From: an uncultured Eubacteriales bacterium
Lineage (GTDB): Bacteria; Bacillota; Clostridia; Oscillospirales; Butyricicoccaceae
NCBI GenBank assembly: GCA_910585875.1
Contig: CAJUIK010000059.1
Location: 1-11,465, forward strand
Direction: 5' to 3'
Length of the DNA stretch: 11,465 nt
In this document: piece after piece, positions 1-4,953 of the stretch
Position numbering within the stretch: position 1 is the stretch's first letter
How the letters are laid out: each line of letters opens with the position of its first letter
Position numbers and translations under genes: made by a program
The notes under the pieces: model-generated
Seen by the model: only the letters and a program-made list of their open reading frames with translations
The model's database searches: none
Told to the model about the DNA's origin: nothing

Positions 1-1323
1 GCTGTATTCGACGGAATAATCAAAATCCATGGAAACGCTGGCGCCGGCGCCGGCGTCCGCCTGGAGTTTGAAGGTCATCGAAACCTGTTTGGCGTCCTGA
101 GAGAGCTGCATCGTCATCTGGTTTTCCCCTTCGGAAAGGGTCAGATTCATGGACAGGCCGGAGAGCTTGCCCTGGATTTCCTTCAGGTCGATTTGGATCG
201 CGGCTTGGGCGCCGTTTTGAGACAGAGAGGTCTTAGAAGTATAGGTATCTCCGTTTTTGACAAAGGCTTTGTCGCCCAGCAGGTCTTCGCAGGCGTCCAG
301 CGCTTCGACGATCTGGTTATAGGCGTCCGAATCGTTCAGGTTCACGCCGGCCGTCAGACCCCGCATGAGGGCTTGGAAGGTGGAAAGGCTCTGCTGGTCT
401 TTCATCAGGGAGGCGAAATCGATATCCAGGCCCAGGGCGTCTTGATAGAACTCGTTGATGGAAGCAGAATACCATGTGTCAGCCTTGGGCGCGGCGCCCA
501 GCTCGGCCAGGACGGGGGCGTTCAGATAGATCATGCCGGTATTCAGGTTGACAATGTAGTTCATTTCCATGTTTTTCAGCTGATCCAGCTGGGCCTGGTC
601 CTCTGCGGAAATCTGGGCGCCCAGCTCTTTCAGCAGCTTGTCCAGTTCCAGGGAGAAGCTGGCTTTCATGTTGGCCAGCTGCTGGTCGGAGCCGCCGGAA
701 ACCGCGCCGGACAGGCCGATGGGAATCAACTGGCCGTTCTGGCTGACGGACAGATTCAAATTCAGCTTGCCGGAGAAAGACAAAGCGGCGCCCTGCAAAT
801 CGGAAGCCTCTTTGATATAGCGGTCCATCAGGGAGAATTTTTTTCCATAGGTTTTTTCCAGCTGGCGGGGGTCGACGATCTGCACAGTCTTGGTCTTGGA
901 ATCCCAGCCCACGCCGGCGCCCAGAGCCTGGGCCGCGAAGCGGACGGGGGCCATCGTGCGGCCGCTGGCCTCGTCAATATAGGGGGCGGCGTCCACTTGG
1001 ACAGTCTCGGTTTTGCCGTTTTCCGTCACAGTCACCTGATTTGCGCCGATGGCGAAGGAGACGGAAACGTCGTCCCGCTTGGCGGACACGGTTTTGGCGG
1101 AGGCGTCGTAGGAAACTTCAGCGCCCAGGGCCTCGAAAACGGCCCGATAGGGCATATAAACCCGGCCGTCTTTCAGAACGGGCTGGGCGTCCGCAAAGGA
1201 CATGGGTTGGCCGTCCAGCACGACGGACAGGGCGGGGGCGTCGGGCGCCGCCGCCGCGCCGAGGCTCAGCGCAAGCGCCAGAACCAAAGCCAAGGCCAGG
1301 GTTTTCCGCAGCGTTCTTTTCAT
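1..1323 (-). CDS. Secreted stalk domain (copper amine oxidase N-terminal-like) protein, partial at 3' end
   Basis: The reading frame is open from an ATG at 1323 down to base 1, giving 441 codons with no stop, so the C-terminus lies outside the window. The first ~25 residues form a signal peptide (MKRTLRKTLALALVLALALS, then an Ala-rich cleavage region). Residues ~32-155 match the family of stalk/copper amine oxidase N-terminal-like domains: two repeats of the type 'GRVYMPYRAVFEALGA' and 'RTMAPVRFAAQALGA', each followed by a W or Y and a 'KTV' strand. These domains are common in secreted or cell-wall proteins of Clostridia and Bacilli and do not bind copper here as an enzyme. The remaining ~285 residues are polar, beta-rich and Gln/Ser/Leu-rich, resembling uncharacterised exported proteins; I do not recognise a function. 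AGGAGG lies 7 nt before the ATG. Codons are strongly GC-ending. Confidence 0.9.
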   Translation of the reverse strand, partial: MKRTLRKTLALALVLALALSLGAAAAPDAPALSVVLDGQPMSFADAQPVLKDGRVYMPYRAVFEALGAEVSYDASAKTVSAKRDDVSVSFAIGANQVTVTENGKTETVQVDAAPYIDEASGRTMAPVRFAAQALGAGVGWDSKTKTVQIVDPRQLEKTYGKKFSLMDRYIKEASDLQGAALSFSGKLNLNLSVSQNGQLIPIGLSGAVSGGSDQQLANMKASFSLELDKLLKELGAQISAEDQAQLDQLKNMEMNYIVNLNTGMIYLNAPVLAELGAAPKADTWYSASINEFYQDALGLDIDFASLMKDQQSLSTFQALMRGLTAGVNLNDSDAYNQIVEALDACEDLLGDKAFVKNGDTYTSKTSLSQNGAQAAIQIDLKEIQGKLSGLSMNLTLSEGENQMTMQLSQDAKQVSMTFKLQADAGAGASVSMDFDYSVEYS

Positions 1324-1330
1324 AAAAATT

Positions 1331-1336
1331 CCTCCT
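1331..1336 (-). promoter_or_regulatory. Ribosome binding site of the stalk-domain gene
   Basis: A perfect AGGAGG on the minus strand, 7 nt before the ATG at 1323. It fixes this start. Confidence 0.85.
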
Positions 1337-1362
1337 TGCAATTTGTTTGTTTTCACAAATCC

Positions 1363-1391
1363 AGTATAAAACAATTTTTTCAAAATTGCAA
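1363..1391 (-). promoter_or_regulatory. Sigma-A type promoter of the stalk-domain gene
   Basis: On the minus strand, TTGCAA (1391-1386) is followed after 17 nt by TATACT (1368-1363). It sits about 40 bp before the start codon at 1323 in an AT-rich spacer. The -35 matches 4 of 6 consensus positions and the -10 matches 5 of 6. Confidence 0.7.
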
Positions 1392-1414
1392 GGGGAAAGG
1401 AGGGCTGGCGCCGG

Positions 1415-1642
1415 CTAATCCGGGCTTGTCAGCTGAGCTCGGCGGCGGTCCAGTTCCATGGCTTTGCAGAGCCGCCGGTTGGTTTTCCGGCAGAGTTCCA
1501 ACAGGCTGGCGGCTTCTGGGCTATGAGGCTGAGGCATTCCAGCCGCCACCCGAGCGTCGCCGAGGCGCTGATAAAAAAATATATGCAGGCGATGCCATAG
1601 GGCGGCGGCATAATAGAAGGCGGATTGGATCTCCTTTTTCAT
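1415..1642 (-). CDS. Small hypothetical protein, 75 aa
   Basis: This is a 75-residue frame beginning MKKEIQSAFYYAAALWHRLH and ending in TAG. I chose the ATG at 1642 rather than an in-frame GTG at 1651, because AAGAGGT lies 7 nt before the ATG and overlaps the GTG region. The protein is basic, with many His and Arg (KTNRRLCKA, ELDRRRAQ), has an N-terminal amphipathic segment (residues 5-26) and shows no signal peptide, zinc site or known motif. It lies between the stalk gene promoter, toward which it is transcribed, and a divergent 51-aa gene. I do not recognise the family. A larger frame on the opposite strand runs through both this gene and the stalk gene, but it lacks a ribosome binding site. 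Support is a good ribosome binding site and start only, so the call is moderate. Confidence 0.55.
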   Translation of the reverse strand: MKKEIQSAFYYAAALWHRLHIFFYQRLGDARVAAGMPQPHSPEAASLLELCRKTNRRLCKAMELDRRRAQLTSPD

Positions 1643-1899
1643 TGAAAGCACCTCTTTTGTTATTTTTGGAATCGATATGGCTCGGGCTCTGCCGCCCGAC
1701 CGAAACTATTGTACTGCAAAATGAGGGGAGAAATTGTCGAAACCCAGGGGAATCAAAAGATTTCCTTGATTTGTTGGCGATTTAGGGGCAAACGCCTCTG
1801 AAGCTGTTGAAAAAAAAAGGGGACTGGCGAAAGCCGCCGGGGATATGGGAGACTTTTTGGCGCATACTATGCAAGGAACCCAAAAGGAGAGATGAAATC

Positions 1900-2055
1900 A
1901 TGTCCTGGCAGTATTATTTGTCCGACCCTGATCTGAGGGGATATTTTTTGAGCCTGCCCGGCAGAACCCAGGCCGCCGTGGCCGCTTTGAAGATGGAGCT
2001 GGATCTGGGCGAGCTCCAGCTCTGGGCTGAGCATTATAACAACAGCCAAGGATAA
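1900..2055 (+). CDS. Small hypothetical protein, 51 aa
   Basis: The frame encodes MSWQYYLSDPDLRGYFLSLP followed by GRTQAAVAALKMELDLGELQ and an acidic/polar tail. AAGGAG at 1885-1889 lies about 10 nt before the ATG at 1900, which supports this start over a TTG at 1807 that would extend the frame to 82 aa. A strong hairpin terminator starts 4 nt after the stop, so this is a well-delimited single-gene transcription unit. The protein is soluble, acidic and probably helical in its second half (ALKMELDLGELQLWAEHY). I do not recognise the family and assign no function. No clear promoter was found; a CATACT at 1863-1868 could be a -10 but has no matching -35. Confidence 0.7.
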   Translation: MSWQYYLSDPDLRGYFLSLPGRTQAAVAALKMELDLGELQLWAEHYNNSQG

Positions 2056-2058
2056 AGC

Positions 2059-2087
2059 AACCCCCCGGCCAGATTTGGCCGGGGGTT
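2059..2087 (+). terminator. Intrinsic terminator, copy 1 of a recurring hairpin
   Basis: The 10-bp stem CCCCCGGCCA / TGGCCGGGGG encloses a GATT loop, with flanking AA/TT pairs. It starts 4 nt after the 51-aa gene stop and 12 bp before the 3' end of the convergent abiEii gene, so it can serve both. The same 24-bp core recurs at 3672 and 4249. The T-tract on the plus strand is short (TTCATCATT). Confidence 0.8.
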
Positions 2088-2098
2088 CATCATTCCAA

Positions 2099-2923
2099 TT
2101 ACTCTATCAGTGATTTCAACGCGGCCATAATCTGATCGTACTTAATGTCCGCGGCGTATGCAAACTGCTTGCGGTATTTAGCCCACATTGTTTTGAGTTC
2201 AGGGCTTTCTTCAATATTGTGCAAAATAGCGGGGATATCCGCGATCTGCCGAGCAGTACCGCGATGATTTGCAGTTGCGCTCAGCGCGTCGGCAAACACC
2301 GCTTTATCGAATTCCTGCGTCGTAGTCAATATGTAGACATCGTAAAAATCTCTGGGACGGGTATTGAACACACTGCGCCGCAAAATGGTTTCCACCTTTT
2401 CTGCCATAACGGTTTCAATATTATACGCCCATAATTCGTAGGATTTTTCATCGTCCAAAATTTCAGAGAAATGATACAATACCGCATGGGGCGTAATCGC
2501 GTCGCCAGTCGAGACGTCAATGCTCAGCGGAGTCAGAAGAGTATCGAACTTGGCGTTTAACGCAACGCGATATCCGCCGTAAATATCGTCTTCTCGGATG
2601 GGGGAGATTGGGCCGATTTCAAATAAAACGCCGTCGTCGAATGCGGCGCCGCAGACCTCTTCTAACGCGCTGCAAATTGCTTCTGGCGTGAGAGGCAGAT
2701 TTTTCAAAGTGGCGTCCATATCCATTGTGGCGCGGTGATCCAACCCAACAATCGCGGCTACCAACATACCGCCTTTTAACACAAACGTTTCTTTGTAGTC
2801 GGAAGCGGAGAGGCGGACAAGCAGCCGCTCGAACATATAGTTTTGCAAAACGACCTGTGCGGGAATATTTTTCTGTTTGGCAATATTGCGGATTTTCGCT
2901 TTTAGGCTCATTGCTTTGCTCAC
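2099..2923 (-). CDS. abiEii: AbiEii/AbiGii family nucleotidyltransferase toxin
   Basis: This 274-aa protein has the architecture of the AbiEii/AbiGii toxins (type IV toxin-antitoxin; polymerase-beta-like nucleotidyltransferase fold). Visible motifs are FVLKGGMLV (residues ~47-55, the nucleotide-binding GG motif), DMDAT (68-72, the paired acidic metal ligands), AEKVETILRR (~174-183) and RPRDFYDVYIL (~189-199), the C-terminal basic/acidic motif of the family. Length is normal (about 260-310 aa). Known members inhibit growth by modifying tRNA or other nucleotides and can abort phage infection. The start is a GTG at 2923, because GGAGG lies 7 nt upstream, and the GTGA overlaps the stop of the antitoxin gene by 4 bp, which indicates translational coupling. 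The catalytic residues look intact. Confidence 0.9.
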   Translation of the reverse strand: MSKAMSLKAKIRNIAKQKNIPAQVVLQNYMFERLLVRLSASDYKETFVLKGGMLVAAIVGLDHRATMDMDATLKNLPLTPEAICSALEEVCGAAFDDGVLFEIGPISPIREDDIYGGYRVALNAKFDTLLTPLSIDVSTGDAITPHAVLYHFSEILDDEKSYELWAYNIETVMAEKVETILRRSVFNTRPRDFYDVYILTTTQEFDKAVFADALSATANHRGTARQIADIPAILHNIEESPELKTMWAKYRKQFAYAADIKYDQIMAALKSLIE

Positions 2924-3516
2924 AGAAGCACCTCCAAATATTGACGCAGGACGTTGGATACCCGCATCCTTTTTGCATAAGAGTTTAATTTGTTCAAATC
3001 TTTCTTTGGATCTGCCGCATATAACTTTAATGCCGCAAGAAACGTCTCCGTTCCCAGCTTATTGCGGCTGCGAATCACATCGCAAACAGTACGTTCAAGG
3101 TCGTAAGCGGGTACGTCGTTTCCCGCAGGGGTTTTCAACGTAGTTTTCCCAAGTTGAAACAGCTCTGGCTTGATATAATAAACCTTGCATTCGGATTTAA
3201 TTGACGCAGAAGGAACGCAGCCTGAAGGCGCAGTAATCGTATGTTCAAATGGCGTGCGGTCCGAAATTCTGTGAAGGTAGAGCGCGGTTTCATGAGAAAA
3301 AATAATACGATTGGAACGCTTGCTGATGGACAGCAGTTCGTCCTGCATATCGTCGGGGAGGATGTATTGTCCTTTCACAATGCGATAAATTTTATCTTCT
3401 TTGCACAGCTTATAAAGCGTCGTCTTGGAGACGCCGTGCTGCGCCGCTATTTTTGTTTCAATAATTCCGCCATGGGTTTTGGCAATAGCGGCGAGTTTCG
3501 CCATATAGTCCATCAT
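2920..3516 (-). CDS. abiEi: AbiEi-family antitoxin and autoregulator
   Basis: The 198-aa protein has an N-terminal winged-helix segment (residues ~1-50: HGGIIETKIAAQHGVSKTTL, then YKLCKEDKIYRIVKGQYILP), which is the classic opening of AbiEi-type antitoxins. The rest (FSHETALYLHRISDRTPFEH, then DLERTVCDVIRSRNKLG and a Lys/Leu-rich C-terminus) matches the family antitoxin domain. Antitoxins of this family neutralise AbiEii without stable binding and repress their own promoter. Three starts are close together: GTG 3522, ATG 3516 and ATG 3513. GAGG ending at 3522 gives 5-nt spacing to 3516 and 8-nt to 3513, so 3516 is chosen but 3513 is equally possible. It is the first gene of the pair with abiEii. 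Confidence 0.88.
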   Translation of the reverse strand: MMDYMAKLAAIAKTHGGIIETKIAAQHGVSKTTLYKLCKEDKIYRIVKGQYILPDDMQDELLSISKRSNRIIFSHETALYLHRISDRTPFEHTITAPSGCVPSASIKSECKVYYIKPELFQLGKTTLKTPAGNDVPAYDLERTVCDVIRSRNKLGTETFLAALKLYAADPKKDLNKLNSYAKRMRVSNVLRQYLEVLL

Positions 3517-3545
3517 GCTCACCTCGGTTATGACAATTCAATAAT

Positions 3546-3574
3546 ATAATAAAAATTATTATGATGAAAGTCAA
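3546..3574 (-). promoter_or_regulatory. Promoter of the abiE operon
   Basis: On the minus strand, TTGACT (3574-3569) and TATTAT (3551-3546) are separated by exactly 17 nt, 30 bp before the abiEi start. It sits in a very AT-rich stretch. The -35 overlaps a 20-bp direct repeat. Confidence 0.8.
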
Positions 3575-3632
3575 CAAGGTTGAGAGAACATTTGAAAAAT
3601 ATTCATAATTTAATTATGATCAAAATCAACAA
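3558..3632. promoter_or_regulatory. Candidate AbiEi operator: pair of 20-bp direct repeats
   Basis: ATTATGATGAAAGTCAACAA (3558-3577) and ATTATGATCAAAATCAACAA (3613-3632) agree at 18 of 20 positions and start 55 bp apart. The first covers the abiE -35 and upstream spacer; the second lies just upstream of the promoter. AbiEi antitoxins are known to bind repeats in their own promoter, so this is the natural operator candidate. The binding itself is inference. Confidence 0.5.
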
Positions 3633-3666
3633 ATTTTGCTTCAAACGTTCCCTTTTCTCCCTACAA

Positions 3667-3700
3667 ATAAACCCCCGGCCAGATTTGGCCGGGGGGTTTA
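3667..3700. terminator. Terminator-like hairpin, copy 2, between divergent promoters
   Basis: The core is identical to copy 1 (CCCCCGGCCA stem, GATT loop, core 3672-3695), with arms extended by TAAA/TTTA. It lies between the leftward abiE promoter and the rightward brnT promoter, with no gene ending into it on either strand. Its origin or function here is therefore unclear: it could be insulation against read-through or a relic of module insertion. Confidence 0.7.
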
Positions 3701-3720
3701 TATGAGGAAGGGCTGCTGTA

Positions 3721-3749
3721 TTGATTCAATCCAGAGATTGTGGTATACT
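3721..3749 (+). promoter_or_regulatory. Promoter of the brnT module
   Basis: TTGATT (3721-3726), 17 nt, TATACT (3744-3749), 35 bp before the brnT start. The -35 overlaps a short palindrome, ATTGATTCAAT (3720-3730), which could be an operator for autoregulation. Confidence 0.75.
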
Positions 3750-3783
3750 AAATCAAATAGTTCGCAGGAGAGAAGGGATTAGA

Positions 3784-4068
3784 ATGCCTCTGCGATTTGA
3801 ATGGGACGAAGCAAAAAATCGCATCAACCAAGAAAAACATGGGATATCTTTTGAAACGGCCTCTTATGTATTTCAAGATGAAAATTATATTGAAATGTAT
3901 GATTTTGAACATAGTATAGAAGAGGATCGGTATATCGCGATAGGGATGGTTGGCGATTTGCTGTTTGTGGTATTTACAGAGCGCAAGAAAAGCATTCGGC
4001 TGATTTCTGCGCGATTGGCGACAGAGCGGGAAGGGAGGCTTTATTATGATCAGGACTTTTACGATTGA
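3784..4068 (+). CDS. brnT: BrnT family toxin (type II toxin-antitoxin)
   Basis: The 94-aa protein opens with FEWDEAKNRINQEKHGISFE (residues 5-24), the diagnostic N-terminus of BrnT toxins, followed by FQDENYIEMYDFEHSIEEDR, the hydrophobic strand YIAIGMVGDLLFVVFTERKK and IRLISARLAT (~72-81), the conserved C-terminal strand. BrnT has a RelE-like ribonuclease fold and blocks growth by cutting RNA; it is neutralised by BrnA. Length is typical. The ATG at 3784 is preceded by GAAGGG with a 6-nt gap; the open frame extends back to 3721, but that part holds the promoter. The 3' end overlaps the next gene by 23 bp, as expected for a co-translated pair. Confidence 0.9.
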   Translation: MPLRFEWDEAKNRINQEKHGISFETASYVFQDENYIEMYDFEHSIEEDRYIAIGMVGDLLFVVFTERKKSIRLISARLATEREGRLYYDQDFYD

Positions 4069-4228
4069 AGAGGGGCAGCGGCCCACGAAAGAGCAGCTGG
4101 AGGAAGTGAAGGCGGCAAAGAATCGGGCGCCCCAGTTTGACGAAGATTCGCCGGAGCTTTCGCCCGCCATGATGAAGGCGTTTGAATGTTCGGCGGCGCG
4201 AAGAAACAGAAGACAAAAGAAAGCGTAA
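4046..4228 (+). CDS. Putative BrnA-like antitoxin, short, 60 aa
   Basis: This 60-aa protein (MIRTFTIEEGQRPTKEQLEE, then VKAAKNRAPQFDEDSPELSP) starts inside the brnT frame and has GGGAGG 7 nt before its ATG. Its position directly after brnT makes it the antitoxin candidate. The segment QFDEDSPELSPAMMKAF resembles the acidic 'D..PELT' stretch of BrnA-type proteins that docks on the toxin. Canonical BrnA is about 80-100 aa and ends in a ribbon-helix-helix DNA-binding domain; I see none here. The tail is only basic (AARRNRRQKKA), which could contact DNA or RNA. A terminator follows 20 bp after the stop. The antitoxin role is inferred from context and the short motif. Confidence 0.7.
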   Translation: MIRTFTIEEGQRPTKEQLEEVKAAKNRAPQFDEDSPELSPAMMKAFECSAARRNRRQKKA

Positions 4229-4245
4229 ATATTACCTTTGACAGC

Positions 4246-4277
4246 AACCCCCCGGCCAGATTTGGCCGGGGGGTTTT
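4246..4277 (+). terminator. Intrinsic terminator, copy 3, bidirectional between brnTA and xre copy A
   Basis: The CCCCCGGCCA/TGGCCGGGGG stem with GATT loop (core 4249-4272) is followed by G and TTTT on the plus strand. On the minus strand the same hairpin ends the XRE gene whose stop is at 4296, and the reverse complement also runs into a mixed A/T tail. Confidence 0.85.
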
Positions 4278-4295
4278 ATTTGTGGGAGTCTCTTT

Positions 4296-4523
4296 TTAAT
4301 AAGGAGGATGATCGACAGACGCAGATTCGTCTTTATATTCTGCAATATCTTCCAATTTGCACGATAAGGCAACACATAGTTTATCTAATGTTTTTGTTTC
4401 TATATTTTCATTCGCTTGGAGCCGCCGAATTGTTTTGCTGTCAATTCCACACCGTTCTCTGAGCTGATAGGTGGAAACACCCCGCTTTTTCATCGTTACC
4501 CATAACCGATCAAATATTATCAT
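4296..4523 (-). CDS. XRE/Cro-CI type small transcriptional regulator, copy A
   Basis: A 75-aa single-domain helix-turn-helix protein. Residues ~8-63 hold the HTH: FDRLWVTMKKRGVSTYQLRE, then CGIDSKTIRRLQANENIETK (recognition helix SKTIRRLQ) and TLDKLCVALSCKLEDIAEY, the usual last helices of the compact Cro/CI (HTH_26-like) family. The start is taken at the ATG at 4523 because homology to copy B begins there (MI-FDRLW); upstream is a run of eight G in place of a normal SD, 6 nt from the ATG. Copy B at 4632-4844 is about 86% identical over the shared 63 residues, and the two differ completely in the last ~10. The tail here is acidic/polar (DESASVDHPPY). Targets are unknown; the palindromes upstream are the obvious candidates. 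Confidence 0.85.
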   Translation of the reverse strand: MIIFDRLWVTMKKRGVSTYQLRERCGIDSKTIRRLQANENIETKTLDKLCVALSCKLEDIAEYKDESASVDHPPY

Positions 4524-4540
4524 AAGGCGCCCCCCCCATA

Positions 4541-4569
4541 TTGACATCAATCAGTATGGGGGTTATAAT
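4541..4569 (+). promoter_or_regulatory. Perfect consensus sigma-A promoter on the plus strand
   Basis: TTGACA (4541-4546), 17 nt, TATAAT (4564-4569): all 12 consensus positions with ideal spacing. It is divergent to xre copy A and fires antisense across xre copy B toward the zinc-ribbon gene at 4954. The equivalent place in the second repeat unit keeps TATAAT (4883-4888) but has no -35. Confidence 0.75.
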
Positions 4570-4581
4570 CTGTTTTATTAA
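4553..4581 (-). promoter_or_regulatory. Putative promoter of xre copy A
   Basis: On the minus strand, TTAATA (4581-4576), 17 nt, CATACT (4558-4553). The elements are weak, but the same pair with the same spacing recurs in the duplicated unit (4900-4895 and 4877-4872), which suggests they are functional. The spacer contains one of the GGGG-TATAAT motifs. Confidence 0.4.
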
Positions 4582-4596
4582 GGGGATATAATCCCC
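4558..4596. promoter_or_regulatory. Candidate XRE operator, unit A
   Basis: Two copies of a G-run plus TATAATC motif, GGGGGTTATAATC (4558-4570) and GGGGATATAATCCCC (4582-4596), have TATAAT boxes 23 bp apart. The second is a perfect 6-bp inverted repeat around ATA. They flank or overlap both divergent promoter elements. Confidence 0.5.
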
Positions 4597-4631
4597 ATGT
4601 TCTAAAAATCGATAGAACAGCTGATGCAAAC

Positions 4632-4844
4632 TCAACTTTTCGTTTTGTCTGCAATATATTCCGCAATATCCTCTAGGCGGCATGACAACGCGGCGCATAA
4701 TTTGTCCAGCGTTTTTGTTTCTATGTTCTCATTGGCTCGAAGCCGCCGAATTGTTTTACTGTCAATTCCACAGTTCTCTCTTAATTGATAGGTAGAAACG
4801 CCTCGTTTTTCCATGGTAGACCACAATCTGTCAAATTGAATCAT
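4632..4844 (-). CDS. XRE/Cro-CI type small transcriptional regulator, copy B
   Basis: A 70-aa paralogue of the neighbouring regulator. It shares FDRLW, TM.KRGVSTYQLRE, CGIDSKTIRRL.ANENIETK and TLDKLC.ALSC.LEDIAEY, then ends differently (IADKTKS, basic). Differences in the recognition region are few (Q36R, R24N), so the two probably recognise related sites but may differ in affinity. The start is set at the ATG at 4844 by alignment with copy A; GGGGGCAAG precedes it. It stops in TGA at 4632. Only the 51 bp between 4581 and 4632 separate it from the unit A control region, so transcription from this gene probably continues into copy A. Confidence 0.85.
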   Translation of the reverse strand: MIQFDRLWSTMEKRGVSTYQLRENCGIDSKTIRRLRANENIETKTLDKLCAALSCRLEDIAEYIADKTKS

Positions 4845-4871
4845 AAATCTTGCCCCCACGCTTTTGAAGTT

Positions 4872-4900
4872 AGTATGGGGGCTATAATCTAACTTATTAA
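4872..4900 (-). promoter_or_regulatory. Putative promoter of xre copy B
   Basis: TTAATA (4900-4895), 17 nt, CATACT (4877-4872) on the minus strand, matching the unit A arrangement base for base in both boxes. Confidence 0.4.
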
Positions 4901-4915
4901 GGGGATATAATCCCC
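4877..4915. promoter_or_regulatory. Candidate XRE operator, unit B
   Basis: GGGGGCTATAATC (4877-4889) and GGGGATATAATCCCC (4901-4915), again 23 bp apart. The second TATAAT (4906-4911) is also the nearest -10-like box before the zinc-ribbon gene, although no -35 stands 16-18 bp upstream. Confidence 0.5.
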
Positions 4916-4953
4916 ATATCGGCGTTAATTTACTTCGCTTTGGAGGTAACGAT

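Larger units (their letters stand above)
4296..4915. repeat. Tandem duplication of regulator gene plus control region
   Basis: Unit A is 4296-4596 and unit B is 4632-4915. Gene starts are offset by 321 bp and the operator boxes by 319 bp. Long stretches are identical, including the segment coding SKTIRRL and the 15-bp palindrome. The ends of the two genes have diverged. Confidence 0.85.

Noticed and set aside
193..1785. 530-codon open frame on the plus strand
   Set aside because: It is antisense to the stalk-domain gene and crosses its promoter and the 75-aa gene. There is no ribosome binding site, and the product is low-complexity Gly/Gln/Val-rich.
1741..1820. Possible riboswitch or leader RNA before the 51-aa gene (AATCAA/TTGATT and AGGGGC/GCCTCT stems)
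   Set aside because: The stems are short, no conserved core of a known riboswitch is visible and no terminator follows.
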